Assembly (NCBI GenBank): GCA_018697195.1
Contig: CM031870.1
Coordinates: 13,419,835-13,483,834 of the forward strand
Length of the DNA stretch: 64,000 nucleotides
DNA from: Certhia americana
Lineage: Eukaryota; Chordata; Aves; Passeriformes; Certhiidae
Direction: 5' to 3'
Part shown: one piece after another, positions 43,250-57,099 of the stretch
How the letters are laid out: every line of letters starts with the position of its first letter
Numbering within the stretch: position 1 is the stretch's first letter
Notes under the pieces: model-generated
The model's database searches: none
Seen by the model: only the letters and a program-made list of their open reading frames with translations
What the model was told of the DNA's origin: nothing
Made by a program: the position numbers and the translations under genes

Positions 43250-45539
43250 GACTGACAGATTGACATCTCCGTGAAGGAAGGTGCAGAGACCTCTGCCATC
43301 ACCCACTGCATTTAGCAGCAGGCACACTACCCAGGGCTCTTGAGGAGCCTGACCACCATTGCCAGCATTGTCCTGTCAGCACCTCAGAGATTATCTGAGG
43401 ACATGGGAGGGAGCTGAAAGCTCGACAGGAAACAGTTTGGAAGACCCCAGTGGTGGGGGTGCTGTAAAGAACTGCAGCTTCGACAGTGGCAGTGTGAGGT
43501 CACACAGTCAACCTACTACTGGGTGTGCTACTCTGATCTTGTTCTGACAACAGAAAAACAGGAAGGTCATAACCACCTTTTTTTTTCTCACAAAATTCAT
43601 CCCACACCTCTGAATCTGACAAAGTAATTGTAGGAGGAAGTCACAAAGTCAGCCTTTTAGTGAGCTACCACTATCCTCGTATTATTCTGGACTTAGTCTA
43701 TGGTATAAAAGCTAAAAACCAATCTAAAGCCCAGATTAATAATTTAAATTATTTCAGAAAACAGAACATGCCTGTCATAGTTAAAGATGAGAGAGAGCAG
43801 AGGCATCCTAGATGTGATCTGTTTTGATAAGAGGCCAGATCTTCACAAACTAACAGCAGTGTTGAAGAGTTGCATACGTGAGAGCCTGGCTGTTCAACAG
43901 TGTAAATTGTTCTAGTAAAACACATGTGCCATTCACTACTGCTTTCTTTTAAATCCCTGGATTTGTAAGGAAGGAAGTTCTCCCTGCTTCCTCCTGCTGT
44001 ATCATTGACACGACAGAGTGTGATACAAAATGCTAAGGAGAGAGTAACTATTTCCACCCTGCAAGAGCTACTGTAAACTCCGATGCCATTTCCTGAATGC
44101 CTGAGCTGGAACTTTAGGGTTCCACTTCATCAATAGCCTTAGGCTAACTGTTCACAAACACTCCAACCCTCACAGAGCCACAGTAACTCAACATTTCTCA
44201 TGCTTCACCCAAAATCCCCAGTTACGTCACTGAGATGTTAGGGACAGTTTTCTTCTCTCTCTCTCTTGTTTTTATTTTAGAAAATAGAGCAAGCTGGCAC
44301 AAAATGGGAATTCTGCATTTCCCACCGTGACCTACACATCCAAGCAGTATCTTTTGGGTGCAGCATGAAGAGGATGACTAGGTACAGACCCAGTACCCTG
44401 CTCCTGCCTCCAGGCAGTCGCTGTCCAAGCCACTACAGGACAGGGATGACTCAATTTCCAGACATGCTATCTCAAGCACCCTTTACCTCCTTCTTTTATT
44501 GGCCTCACCAAAATCAACCACTTCATACTCCACTATTAGATTAAGCCTTTAAATCCCTTGCCATCAAATTACCACACCTACCCCAAAACTGGGCTTTCGA
44601 CACACGAGTTGGTTAAAATGCTCAGCATTTTGTTCCCTTTTTCTCTCTTCCCATCCACTGAAATGTTTTTACAAGCAGCACACCACCTTGCTTGGCTTAA
44701 ATAGTTTTAACTTTCTTCCTTTGGATCTTTATTCTCTCTCTCAAGACAAGGAAATCTAACAGTTGGGTGTCTCAGATGCTCAGAAGTTACGAACTGAAGT
44801 CTACAAAGTACTGTGAATGAAGGAGTAAATCTGCTAGGTAATGGAAGACCTAAGAAATTCAGACTGACAGGCAATTCAGCTGCTTTGAATGCTGTTAGTG
44901 ACAGTGAAAGAGGACAGGACTGCTTTCATAATGCTTACTTCTGCTTCCCAGAGAGGTAACACACAGAGACAGGGACCTGTGCCTTGCCATCTGCACACTT
45001 CACCAGTGGATCCCAGGTGAGCAGAACACACACGAGCTCCAGAGCTGCTATGATCTGGCATCAACCCTCTGGAGTTAATCCCTCCTCAGTCCCTGTGTGC
45101 TGCTGCCACGAGTCCCAGCAGTGCTTTGCTCACAGACTCGGTACCAAAGAGCAGCTTTCCAGCAGGCACAGGCCGAGGACTTCGCTCTTTGGACTTTTGT
45201 CTCCCTCTGGAATGAGGCCCAAACCTCCAGCACAAAAAGCAAGGTCCACCTCAACGATTACAGCTCCCGGAGAAGCACAAAAGACATGTCCATTAGGAAT
45301 TCACGTTCATTTGTGAAAGGAAAAGACAGGCTTTCTTTACTACACTGGCATCATCTTGCATCTGTTTACTGACAAAAAAAAAAAACAACTAAGACTCTAC
45401 TAATTGCTATTTCATCCTATAGTACCGTGCTCCAAAAGAAAGTCACCATGGTGCTTGGAATGTATATGCCAGAGGGACAGATGGAGAGGCAAGGAAAAGA
45501 TTAATCATTTTATGGCAGAAAGCCAGTGGTGTTACCGAA

Positions 45540-45558
45540 AAAGAAAAAAAAAAAAAAA
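45540..45558. repeat. Poly(A) run
   Basis: Interrupted A homopolymer in intron 2. No retroelement body was recognised next to it. Confidence 0.8.
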
Positions 45559-46079
45559 GTGAATTCAGTCTCAGTGCAAGAATGGTGGCAATGATGTTAT
45601 CTGAGCTGAGAGCGCTCACCTAAACCAACCTGCAGATTTGGCAGTTTGACAAAACGTTCAGTTAAAAATACTCACTTTTAAGTCAGTAACAAGAAAGCCT
45701 TACAATGTAATATTTCAAGAATCAGTTTTGAGAATTAAATCATGATCTGGCTATCACTGTTCAGAGGAAGCCAAGCTCCAAGTCTCCCATCACTTTAAGC
45801 TAATTGCTATAACCAAGGCCTACCACAACAGATTCACGAAGCAATTACTGTCTTGTTCTTCAGCAGTAAATTAACTCAAATTAAAATACCCAAATGTCCA
45901 GGAATAACTGTGATTTACTTCATCCTTTATTACTAAAATTTGGTAAAACTAGAAATAAAATTTTAAAAATATCATTAAAAAGAAGCCAGGTGTTTTATTA
46001 CCACTTGTAATAAGATGTGAAAATCCCTTCTAAGCATTTCACAGAGGCCAAAGAAGAACTTCAGTATTCCAAGGCCTTA

Positions 46080-46104
46080 AAAAAAAAAATTTAAAAAAAA
46101 AAAT
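46080..46104. repeat. Two A-runs around TTT
   Basis: Low-complexity A10-TTT-A11-type sequence in intron 2, not attached to a recognisable retroelement. Confidence 0.8.
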
Positions 46105-46931
46105 CAACCCATCTTTCCCCACAATTACTGAAATACAAAAGACAAAATTTCATGGGAAAACCTTCTTTACAAATGACTGGATACATAGAGAACAGGATCT
46201 TTATACATTTAATTAGAAATCAACTTTTCCCAGGAAAAGAAAATCAAGTGATCATATGCTTCCACTGCATACATGCCTGAAGAAAGAAAACGTCTCCAGA
46301 ATTCTGCACAAGCCTGAATAGACACACAATGAAATCTACTACAATTTCTGCACTCAGCATCACTGTTTTACTTATGAATCAAAATAAAGCTTAGAAGGTT
46401 TACTTTGTAATGAGTGTCACCTCTGCAAACAACAACTTCAAAGCTCTAATGGATAATTAGCTGCAATTGATCAATGCATTCCAATTGCTTCAAGAGCTTT
46501 TATAAGTGCCAAGCAGAGCAAGTGCCTTTCTTCAGATAAATAAGAATTATTCTCAGTATACAAGAACAGAAACTTAAGCAGAACCACACAATTAACTGTA
46601 GATGTTTCAAAGGTTTGTTTCATCAAGAAAATCTAGTTTGGACATGAAGAGTAATTCAACTTAGAAAGAATCTTGAAATACTTTAAAAAGAGAATTTTGA
46701 AAGGCTGAAATTCAGTGAAGATATGCCTCAACAGATACTCAATTGTATATTCACAGGCCAAAATTTTTATGAGTTAATTCCACAAGAAGCTTCAGTGTGT
46801 ACTAAAGCACATTTATGGTTAGATCAAAACAGTTTTCTAACTCAGGCTCCCAAATGAGCAGCCCTGTCCTCCCCCAGTTCCTGCACTTCATCAACATTAC
46901 ACTGAATTACAAAAAGTTTAGGAACAGTAGT

Positions 46932-47209
46932 GATGGGCAAGGGTCAATGTCTCCAAACTGAAAGAGGGGAAATTTACATTAAATATGAGAAAGAAACTCT
47001 TCTCTGTGAGTGTGGTAGGCCCTGGCACAGGGTGCCCAGAGCAGCTGTGGCTGCCCCTGGATCCCTTGGAAGTGTCCAAGGCCAGGCTGGATGGGGCTTG
47101 GAACAGCCTGGGACAGTGGAAGGTGTCGCTGTCCATGGCACAGGGTGGGACTGGATGAGCTTTAATGTCCCTTCCAACCCAAACCATTCCATGAATCCGT
47201 GATTCTATA
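46932..47209 (+). mobile_element. CR1 LINE, 5'-truncated (about 0.28 kb)
   Basis: Plus-orientation CR1 3' region. It includes GCCAGGCTGGATGGGGCTTG, CACAGGGTGGGACTGGATGA and GTCCCTTCCAACCCAAACCA, with a short degenerate ATTC-type tail at the end. Antisense to CREBBP. Confidence 0.93.
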
Positions 47210-48483
47210 AATGCAGATTTCTATATCAAATTTAACCCAAAGTCTGCACTCCTTCCTGATTTCCTGTACTGTGGATATCAGCCTTTCAGACTGTACCCAA
47301 CAGGCCCCGTAAGAATTGCCAGCTGTGTCTGCCAGCACCTCAGCAGTTTGGAAGTGCCTATAGTTGGCTGGAGACAGCCAAGAAAGGGAGAGCACATCAT
47401 GCTCCAAAAATTTAGTATTATAAGAAATAAGCTGTTTTGGTAAGAGAAAACAGTAGCACTATTTAAGAGGTTCTTTCCCCATTTATCTCCCAGAAGCTGG
47501 CCAAGGATACATTATCACGCAGCCCATGGAATGTGATATTCCACAGTGGTGGCAGTAAAGGCAACAGTAGCTCTGAGAAGGAACAGCAACAGGAAAAGTA
47601 TCACTAAAATATAAAGAAAAGAGATATTCTGTGTCCTTCCTTTACTCTCCTTGACAGGCATGAATCCTAAAGCAAAAGGGGAAACACTGAAGGGAGAGGC
47701 CATTACTATGAAAGTAACTATTCTTTTTCAATGCAGAGCAGGGAGAAAAGTCAATCAGACAAAAACCAAACTCACACTACAGGTTACATTAAATACATTG
47801 AAAGAAACAAACAACAGCATTGCTTACTCCAAACGAGTACTTACCACAAATATCACAGCCTGACATTAATTAGAGAGAAGTGCAACTATAAATAATTTAC
47901 ACTGTTAAAATAATTTTTAAATACCTTTAAGAGCCAAATATATTTGTTTTGAAACACCACAGTGACTTGAAGCGCTACTGTGACATTTCCAGTCCTTCTA
48001 TAAAACGTGCTCTCCTTGAAGATTTAACAATATCCATGAAGCTATTGAGACAATTCTGACCAGGCTTTTAAACAAGGCAAGATCTGATGGCTGTCCTTAA
48101 ACAGGACTAAAATTGAACAGTTTCACAAACCAGGCCTGCATACACATTGCTCCCTGACAGCAGCTGCACAGAGGATGATCCAGAAATGCTTTTTAACCCA
48201 AACTGCCTCATATCAAACTAAGGGAGCCACCACCGTTTGTTCCAAGAGAGAAATCTCATCTTCAACTGGTGGTGTTCCAACGCTCGTCCATTACCAGGGT
48301 ACAAAGATCCTCCCGTCCTACAGGCAGTTATTTAATTAAGTCAATTTGCCAAAAGCTTCAAAGGGCATTTGTTTTGTTTCCAAAACTCCCCTGACAAGCA
48401 GAGCAGCCACGCAGCCAGGACAGCATTGTGCTGCAGTCACTCGGAGAACACAAATCCTTTCTATCCAGAACAGCAGCAGAGTG

Positions 48484-48522
48484 CTAAAAAAATCTATTTA
48501 GCACTCCAAAAAATCTATTTAA
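48484..48522 (+). repeat. Short tandem duplication (23-bp spacing)
   Basis: AAAAAATCTATTTA occurs twice, separated by GCACTCC, in intron 2. Confidence 0.85.
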
Positions 48523-51500
48523 TTTCTTTTTGGCAAGGATGGTCTCATATTTAACATGCTGTATTTTCATTATGATTCATTCTAAAACAAAGGCACCGTT
48601 GAACCCTTTTTAGGGCACAGGACACTGTTATTTCCCAAACCTAAATAGGATTTGTACCTAGATACCAAAGAACACGTCCATCACTTTGGGATTTGAGCAT
48701 CTTCAGAACATTTAAGTACGGATATCTCCAGGTGCTACTTACAGGTAGTTTTTGTAGCACCAGGAGTTCAAAAATCATCTCAAGTCCCTATCCATTTAAA
48801 TCTCATTTCTGCAAAGTGTTCCTGGCCTTACAATTAGATCCATTGCTCAGATTACACACGAACAGTTAAAACACAGGCAAGCTTAGTGTGCCACTTCACA
48901 GTCACAGTAATTTCTGGAGTAAATAAAAATACTCTTTACTGTAATAGCAAGAAGGAGGAGGATGAGGAGGAGAAACGAGCACATACTATTTACAGCCCAT
49001 GGACACAGTTACAGCAAACTGATGTCACACACAAATGGACTTCAGCTTCCAAACAAAAACCAACAGGTATTTCCTCCACACATTCAAAGAAGAAAGGAAA
49101 ATGCCATCAAATTCTGCCATTCCTTGTACGCAGCCCATGTCCTGGACTGAGTCTTGGAAAGTTTTGTTTTGGCACAGTAAACTAGCAATTGTGCCAGTAA
49201 GAATTCAAAATTATTTTTTTGGCATATGGAGGGAAAATGCATACTGAAACCCCTTTTCTAGTTTAAATGTTAATCGAGGTGAACAATAATCTGCCCACTA
49301 CAAAGTAGATTTGGCATGCTTTGTGTAGCCTCTTGTATTGAAATTTTAACCCCCTATGGAAACGAGTGAATTTCAAAATTCCAAAGTGCAACTTTCCAAC
49401 ATAATCTTATTTTTTGCCTGATGGCTGAAGTGCTCTGTTTTCCTTCAACAAAGTGTTTTTCCCTTGCAGAAGCTGCAAAAGGAGAATCGTCTCCTCTCAC
49501 TGCTTCACCCCAATCCCTTTCTCAGGAAGGCTGACACAGTTTATCAAACTCTATGTAATTTGGCAAGTTTCTTGCAATGCCTCTTTTCTAAAGGAACAGA
49601 CCACCAGCATTTAGTTTCCAGACCATACCACTGCCTACTTTGACACATTTCTGTATGTCCTTCCAACTACAGGATTCCCAATATAATCACAGCTCACTGT
49701 CAAGCACAAGTATTAAGTTTATCTTTTAAGTAAGAGCAAGCTTTGAGACTTGCTAAAAGGTCTTTTCATCAGAAAGGTTCCTGTGAAATCATATCTACAT
49801 GCATGATTAGAGTCTATTAAGAAAATTACTGTGACAAAAACATTTCCTTCTGACTGAAGGATCCAGGCATTTCGTAACTTCTACACACCAACGTTTCAGT
49901 TGGCAGATTTTCCTCCCTCCAAACATCTGCGTCATTTTTTACCCGGGTATTAAAAACCCCAAACTACAAACAGCAGCAGGAAGACATGTGAAAGCAGTCT
50001 AAAAACTAGAAAGATGTCATCTCAGTTACATCTATCAGTAAGGACCTGTGAGTTTCTGTCATTCTGACTAACCTGAAACAATACTGTAAATCTTGCTTTT
50101 AATCAATGGCTTCCAAAGCAACCGGTGGATCTATTAGTTTCACTCCCAAAACCTTCTTTCAGATAAACTTCTTAGAAATAAACCCCACTCTAATAACAAA
50201 AACTGAAGAATTACAAGACTCTAACCAATATAATTGATGGTTAGTGGCAAAACCATTAATGTTTGTGGTGTGTTATCACAGTAGAAGATAATGGCACAAT
50301 TCTGCTCTGAAGAGATCCCATAACACTTAACTTCTGTCAGCTGGCTGATAAGCCAGTGCAAGTGCACGGAGAGGCTTTTGGGTGTGAAGCAGGAGGAGAG
50401 GAAACTGAGCTATGGTTTGTCCCCACCAAGGCTGAGCACTCTGTTTCTTGCAATCCTGGAGCCAAACTGAACCTTGATACCTGCACGAGCCCCAGCCAAG
50501 TGACTATCGCTGCAAAGATCTTCAATGACATTGCACAACTGCAAACAAGACTTAACTCATGTACTAGAAACAGGAAACAACTCAATTTCAGGTGCCAGGA
50601 GTAACAGTTGTGGGAAGTGAGCTTTTTAAGTCACTAAATCTCTTTGACGTATCAGCAAACTCATCTGTGGAGCACCACTTTCCACGGTTCATGTTTCAAA
50701 ACAAAACTGCCTTGGAGACTTTCATTTTACTACGAGTCAGTGAATTTTGCTATTATTGTTATTACAGAATGTTTCTCTATTTATAGCTTTCTTCTGTTGT
50801 ATTATTACAAAAACACATATGTCTCTCCTCAGTAAAAATGCTGTTCTGGTGTTCCTTATTCATCAGAGAATGGAGCAGCTATGGTCGAGTCTGTAACATT
50901 ATTAAGAGTCCCCTGGAACTGGGAACCAGCACTGTTTGGAATGTGATTTCGACTGGCTACTGGTGTTTGCCAGAGGCATGGTCTGCTAGGAGACAGGCAG
51001 CTTGGCAGCCGAGCACGGACAACTCCGTGGATGAGAAGCAAATTAACTGCAAGTCATGTTAAAACAATTCAGGCAGAATTCAGACAGATTGAGAGCCACC
51101 ACAGAAACAAACAGCACCAGCAGTTCACTAAAACACACAGAGCTGCAAAGGAATGAGAACATCTTCAGCTGACTTAATTCACAATCAGCAAGCGTATCTA
51201 AATCTGGTACTCAGCAAGAGCAACTGGGGGATCTGTTTAAATAAATAGTTGGCTTCATTTTTTCTCATCACAAATTTTCCTTACCACAGTTTCCTCACAA
51301 CACCGAGACAAGTAACGTAACCACATACACTACGTAAGCCTTGCTCTCTTTAACACAGCTCATTGTTGTATTTAATTTACTCAAGATTAATTTCCAACAT
51401 CAAAACACCACTCAGTGAACAGCACAGGGAGCAAAACTGTGAATGTGCTTGTCCAAGGCACATGTATTAGACAGACACCCTGCCTGGAAACAACAATAAC

Positions 51501-54500
51501 AGAATTCACTTCTTTTACAACTCAACATTAAAAAGCCCCGAGACAACGGGTTATTCTCTTGGTAGAAATAAAAAATGGTTTTACTGTTTTCTGAAGTTCA
51601 CTTCTGCTAAGAGTTCCTCCTCCTCTTTAATCAGAACCTACTCTCACTGAAGCATACACTGCCATGTGGCTATTCTGACTAAAATAAAGTTGAAAACATG
51701 CACTGTCCAAACAAATTAGGCCAATACCATTTAAAAGGAAAAAACTGTCCTACACTCATAGGCAAAAATCCAGCAGACCAGATCTAGTTTTGCACAGTTA
51801 GTTATTGTTTTGAGTCTGTTCAAGTTTTGATGCCAATCCCACTGGTGGTACCAACTTCCAGTGGGGTTTAAATACATACACAGAAGTAAGAGAAACTCCC
51901 TGCTTGCACACAGCACCTGGAACTCTGTATCTAAACTCCCTGCTACCTCCTGCAATACTGCACTGGAAGATCTGCCAGCCAGATCAGCATTTCCATCAGT
52001 ACCTGCCTGCATGCAAGTTCTATTTCCTATCAATGTAAGTATTTTCCTTCAGAGTTTTCAAAACATGTAGACTGAAGTTACTTAAAATCTTCAATCTTCA
52101 AAAAAGGCGTCCCAAAAAACCCCCCAACAAACATTAACGCTGTAAACCTCAAGGTTTAACAAGGTATGAAAATAAAAAACCATTTTTGACTCATCTCTTT
52201 ATAGATTCAGTCTGATCAAACGATTTGATCTTTTTCTGAGGCATACAGAGCCCAATAATGTTTGATTAAATTCTGCCTGCTTTTCAGAAGGAAAGCTGAA
52301 CTTGGGGTAGGTTTAATGGTTCTATAAAGAAAAAATACTTTAAAAGGAGCCCCCAGAAAGCTTATCTTCACTACAGCTTAACAGCAATACCTTCTGCAGA
52401 TCATCAGCCATGCACAACTCCAGATTTTTTTCCTTAATTTCTGCTGCTGGGTACCAGAATATCCTTGTTGGAGTGATAGGACTCTGAAGGTACTGAAGAA
52501 AAGGTGATTCTTTTTACAGAATTGTATGATGAGGCATTATAGCTTGGAAACACATGGAAAAGAAAACACTCAAAGAGTCCTCTCATCTGAATGGGACTTC
52601 ACCACATCTTAAGGGAAAGAGCAGAAGCACCAGCTAGGGAAATCACTGTCCAAAACTCCTAACACAGGGGGAAAAGGAAGCCTGAGAACCATACAAAATA
52701 AATGGGAACTTCCCAACATTTTCTTCTAACTTTCCACGGGCTTTGATGGCTATGCTAGTTCATGGGGAATGCATCTCAGCAAGAGATTCTCTAACAACTC
52801 ATCGAAACACAACTTCAAGCCCTCGCCAACCACAACATCAGGAAGGTTTCATCTCCTTCACTTGAAAAATATGAGCTCCCACAGCAACAGGAGAGTGTTA
52901 GGCATGAGCATGTCTCCAATGAAGTGCTCATTCCTATGGAAGCACTGACCATCTGCTGAGCTTTGCTACTGCTTATCACATCCAGCAACCAACAATCTTA
53001 AAAAAACCCACATCTAACAAGATGTTCTAGATGGTTTGAACACGTGTTCTGGACTTAATGGATTCAACAAAAAACATGGTACAACACAAAAGGGCAATTC
53101 ATTACTGCTGGAAGTGACTGTGACAAGATGATCTGTTCCTCTACTCCCACCAAGTAATAATTGTTCAAAGACAAATCCTTTCCTCTTTAAAGCTGATTTC
53201 CTAAGGAACTCCAACCCAGTTCAATAAAAATTCTCCTCCTAGTGTCATCCAAGTAAACAGGGCCACAATGCCACAATTGCAAGCAGAATTGTTACAGGAA
53301 AGGAGACTGGCAGTGAAGGGAGCAGAGATATATACACAGTATCATGGAAGAGAAGGTTCCTCAGGTTTCCAGGTTACCTCAGTAAGTCAGAATCACCAAT
53401 CTTTGGGAGTATCATGTGAAATCCATGAAATCTTTGCTCACATCTCTACAGACTGAGGAAGTAGTTTACTTAAATCTCTCCCTGCCAATGAAAGAATCAT
53501 TGTCTTTATATCAGCACCTTCTTGCCCTCTGACACTGGGAATTAGTTATTTTCCACTCCTGTTTGAATAGGTTAGGGGTAAGGTTTATCCCCACCTTTGG
53601 CTCATGCAAGCACAGGATCATGAGCTTCAGTCACCCTGCTCAGTTCTGCCTTAAAACAGCAAGTCCAGACCAAAACTAACAACCATGGCTGATAACGATC
53701 CAGACAAAATGAATCCTTGCAATTTCTGAGATAAGGTGAAGGGCCCAGATTCTGGATAATTTTCCTTCTTTTTCTCTTAATACAAAGAATGTTTATATAA
53801 ACATACCACAAGAAACAAAACCAGAAGAAGGAATGGATTGATTAGTCACATACTAAAAAAGGATTAGGACCAACCACCACAGAAGCAAGGTCTCGCCCAA
53901 CAAAACTGGTTCCAAACCATAAAGGGTCACGAGTTCCCCACACTGCATATAAACACACTGAATCAAGAAAAATGGGCTGCTGAGCTGTACTTGAACAAGG
54001 TTAGTCAGAGATGCACATCACTTATTTTTAATGTAATTAGAAGATCTTGCTTTAAAAAGTTCGTTTAGGTGTCTTTTCTGCATTTGAATTTCACAGCTCT
54101 TTCTTTCCCTTAGGATATTGCTACAGTCATCACCTAGAGAATTTCCCTGCAGCCCTGATACAGCTCTTCAAGCAGGATGGCAGCTCCATTTTAAGCTGTT
54201 GAGTCAAGTTGGGCACGTTTCTATTAGGTAGATCATCTGCCTCACCACTTTTATTACAGCTCTTTAAATCTTTTAAGCTGTACACATTAAGTGGTAAACA
54301 CCAGGGAATCAGGAGGTGAAAAAACAAACTAACCCACATTTTCCTTCAGCAGAAATTTCTGTTTCAGAAGAACAGACAAACTCACTGAAGTATTTCTTTA
54401 CTTTTCTTAAAAGCTTTCCTGGAGCATCAAAAAGAAAAAGCTAACACACAATCATGGCTGATAATCCTATCAGGACAATAAACTGGGGGATGGGGAGAGA

Positions 54501-56386
54501 CTGCAAAAGGATACCAACCCTCAAATGCTGACTAAAGAAAATGGCAAAAACAGAGAACACTGCTGCTTGGCACAAGAAAATTCAAGGAGCAAGTGGAAAC
54601 ATAAAATCTTTGTGTAAAACACTGAGCTCACCTGGTCTCTTTAAGAGAAAAATAAGATGTATATAAAATGAAACTTTTTTAAAGAAACACAATGCTTTTA
54701 AGCTTCATCTTGCTCAAGAAGAAATGGAGCCCTGGAAAACACCACTTTTCCTGATTTACTTGGCCAAGTATTTAAAATTATCGTAAGTGCACCTTCAAAG
54801 AAGCACCATTTTATCATTTATGCTCTGTCATGAAACAGTCCTTTTGCTATTCTTTTCCAATGTATTCCTTGCTCAAACCAACTCTACTTTGCTTCTTGCA
54901 CATCTGGAAAGTCCTTGAAATCTGGAATATGTCTGAGATCTGGCCTGTTCTTTACCAGAGGTGGGTTTGTTTAAAAAAAAAATCAAGACCTCACAGAACC
55001 TCCTAGATCAGGCTCACACAGACTGTCAGCAAGTCCTTTGCTTTGGGGTAATTCTACTTCAGTTGGTTCACAGAGAAAAATTAGTGGTTTCACATAAAAC
55101 TGAGTAGTGACTTGGAAAAGATCTACTCCCCAAACCTTAGGTATCTGTAAGTTCACAGAAATAAGCCAGATAAATGGAATTCCTCCCTCTTTTCACAAAT
55201 TTCAAAGGAAACCAAAAGAAAGATAAGCTGACTTTCTTTCAGTGCAGACCAATCAGCTTCCACACAACAAAATTAAATATCTCTAGCCTCCAAAATAGTT
55301 ATGTCAACTTTCAGGTGCTCTGACCTTCACTCATTACACAAGTATCTCTTCCTTAAGCAGAAGCATCTCTTAACTGCAGAGAGAATGCTTTCCATGGTTT
55401 TTATTTTTTAAAAAAATTAACTACATAGTACTCCACAGTGAAGTGAGCACCTCTTCAGAGTACAGGACACACTTTCATGTCAGACAATGCGATTTGTTCC
55501 ACAATTACTAACACATCAATGAATTAATATTTGCATGTTAATAAACTACAGTGACAACAGCTACTGATGTATGAATAGATAAAATATCAGAGATAAAAAA
55601 TGACCTTTTTCTACAAAGCAGAAAATGGTGGGTTTGCCAACAAAATTTCATGAACTGTACCAAAACAATCCAGACAAGAGATAAGGCACAGGAGGAACAG
55701 CAGTCAAAACACTGCTCTAAGCTCACACCTGGAAAATAAAGAACTCCAAAGCAGTACCTGTATCAAACAGGGAGCCAGGGCAGTGCCCTGGGACAGAGGC
55801 AGATACTCCCAGGTATATATTCCCTGCCCTGATCCACAATGGCCACCAAATTAGGCTCTTGCCCTTCCTTTTCACAGTTTGCATTAGCTTGGCAATCTAT
55901 GTGAAATTCAATGTTTTCAGATCAGTTCCTCCATATTTAAAAAACATTTGCTGCACAGCTGCTGACAGTGGTCCTTGACAAGAGGAGCAATTGCTACACC
56001 TCTCCCTTCAATCTCCAAGTGTTCACATTGCTTTAGAAGATGGCGTTGTCTGGCAGCTAAATTGAGATCCTGCACACGAGAAATCATCTGCTTCCTTCCT
56101 GCAGGATTATGCTACTCTTTTCTAATTCACCCTGCAAAAATACTCTCCAACTTTTAGCTTTGAGGGTGTCTTTTTCAACAAGTGCTTTCATTTTTGATTA
56201 TAGGAGAAGTACTGCTTCAATTATCTCCTTCACACAATATCACTGGTGACTGAAATGGGTAACTACGGACTCAAGAAAGCACATCCTTTAGCTCTGTCCC
56301 AAAAAAGGATCTACTGTGTTTCCTAAACACCTGTATGGAAAAAAACAAGAGCAATAAATAGAATACAGTAAATGGCATGTACATAC

Positions 56387-57099
56387 TTTAGTAATTGCTC
56401 CTGTCTGTGCTGTGTTCAGCCCGGTGTGCCCAGCCATCTGTGGAGATACTTGGGTTAAAGTCTCTGCCAGCACACTGCCTGCATTCCCCTGCATGGCAGG
56501 GGCAGAATATTGCATTCCTGCTCCCCTTCCTCTTCCAGCTGCCCCAAGAGATCCATTCATTACCTGCCCTTGTCCTTGCTGAGGCTGATTCATTAAACTG
56601 TGACCAGAATTACTGTTGAGAAGGCTCTGGTGTGTCTGACTGAAATTAGTATTCATACATATCCCAGGTCCAGTCTGTGATGTTGCAGGGCTGCTCGTCA
56701 CCATTCCCACTTGTTTTTGTGCTTGAGAGTTCAGAGTTTGGGATGCAGGTGTGGTAGGTCCAGAGGTGCTGGCTGCTTGCTTGGCCAGGCCTGGAGCAGA
56801 GGAGTCTCCTGGGTTCAGCGGGCTCTTCCCCATGGCACCCAGATTCCCGATGTTGGCGCTGTTCGGCTGCCCTTGGACCTGAGCACCAACTCCCTGCTGC
56901 ACGGGGCTGCTCGAGTTCACATTGCCAATTCCTGGGTTTAAGGAAGAGCTGCTGCTTCCCCTCAGAAGTTCAGAAAGTTGTTTGTGTTTGGAAGCCGCAT
57001 CTGGAACGAGGTTCCCGCTGCTGTTTAAAAGGCCCAACTCGCCATTGGGGATCAGCTCATCAGGAAGATCATTTTCCAAGTCAAACAAAGATCCGAAAT
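56387..57099 (-). CDS. CREBBP: CREBBP exon 2 (about residues 29-266)
   Basis: The exon is 713 nt, preceded by cttgcag and followed by AAA|gtatgt; the entry codon is split after its first base. It starts with D-F-G-S-L-F-D-L-E-N and continues through an acidic stretch to K-Q-L-S-E-L-L-R. The LSELL at about 70-74 is the LxxLL motif known in CBP for nuclear-receptor contact. The rest is a Gly/Ser/Pro/Gln-rich disordered region with a G-R-G-R-G patch and an S-V-L-A-E-T-L-T-Q-V-S-P segment, both also present in human CBP. The length is identical to human exon 2. No ATG start is proposed here, because the frame is open from the acceptor and the true start lies in exon 1, outside the window. Confidence 0.97.

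Larger units (their letters stand above)
32223..56386 (-). other. CREBBP: CREBBP intron 2
   Basis: 24,164 bp, the largest complete intron. It contains a CR1 (32863-33245), an ERV-L-like provirus (39888-43249), a second CR1 (46932-47209) and scattered homopolymer runs (38262-38283, 45540-45558, 46080-46104). Large stretches (33246-39887, 43250-46931, 47210-56386) show no recognised repeat or exon. The slightly GC-richer piece at 44930-45370 gives overlapping open frames with no recognisable family. Confidence 0.9.

Noticed and set aside
44984..45372. Possible extra exon or gene in intron 2 (open frames of 91-110 aa)
   Set aside because: Slightly GC-richer DNA with two competing frames, and no recognisable protein or convincing paired splice sites.
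3534..57099. EP300 instead of CREBBP
   Set aside because: The exon 2 sequence, the HEHVTQDL and NSRDEYY parts of KIX, the exon 14 linker and the exon lengths fit CREBBP; only single residues look p300-like.
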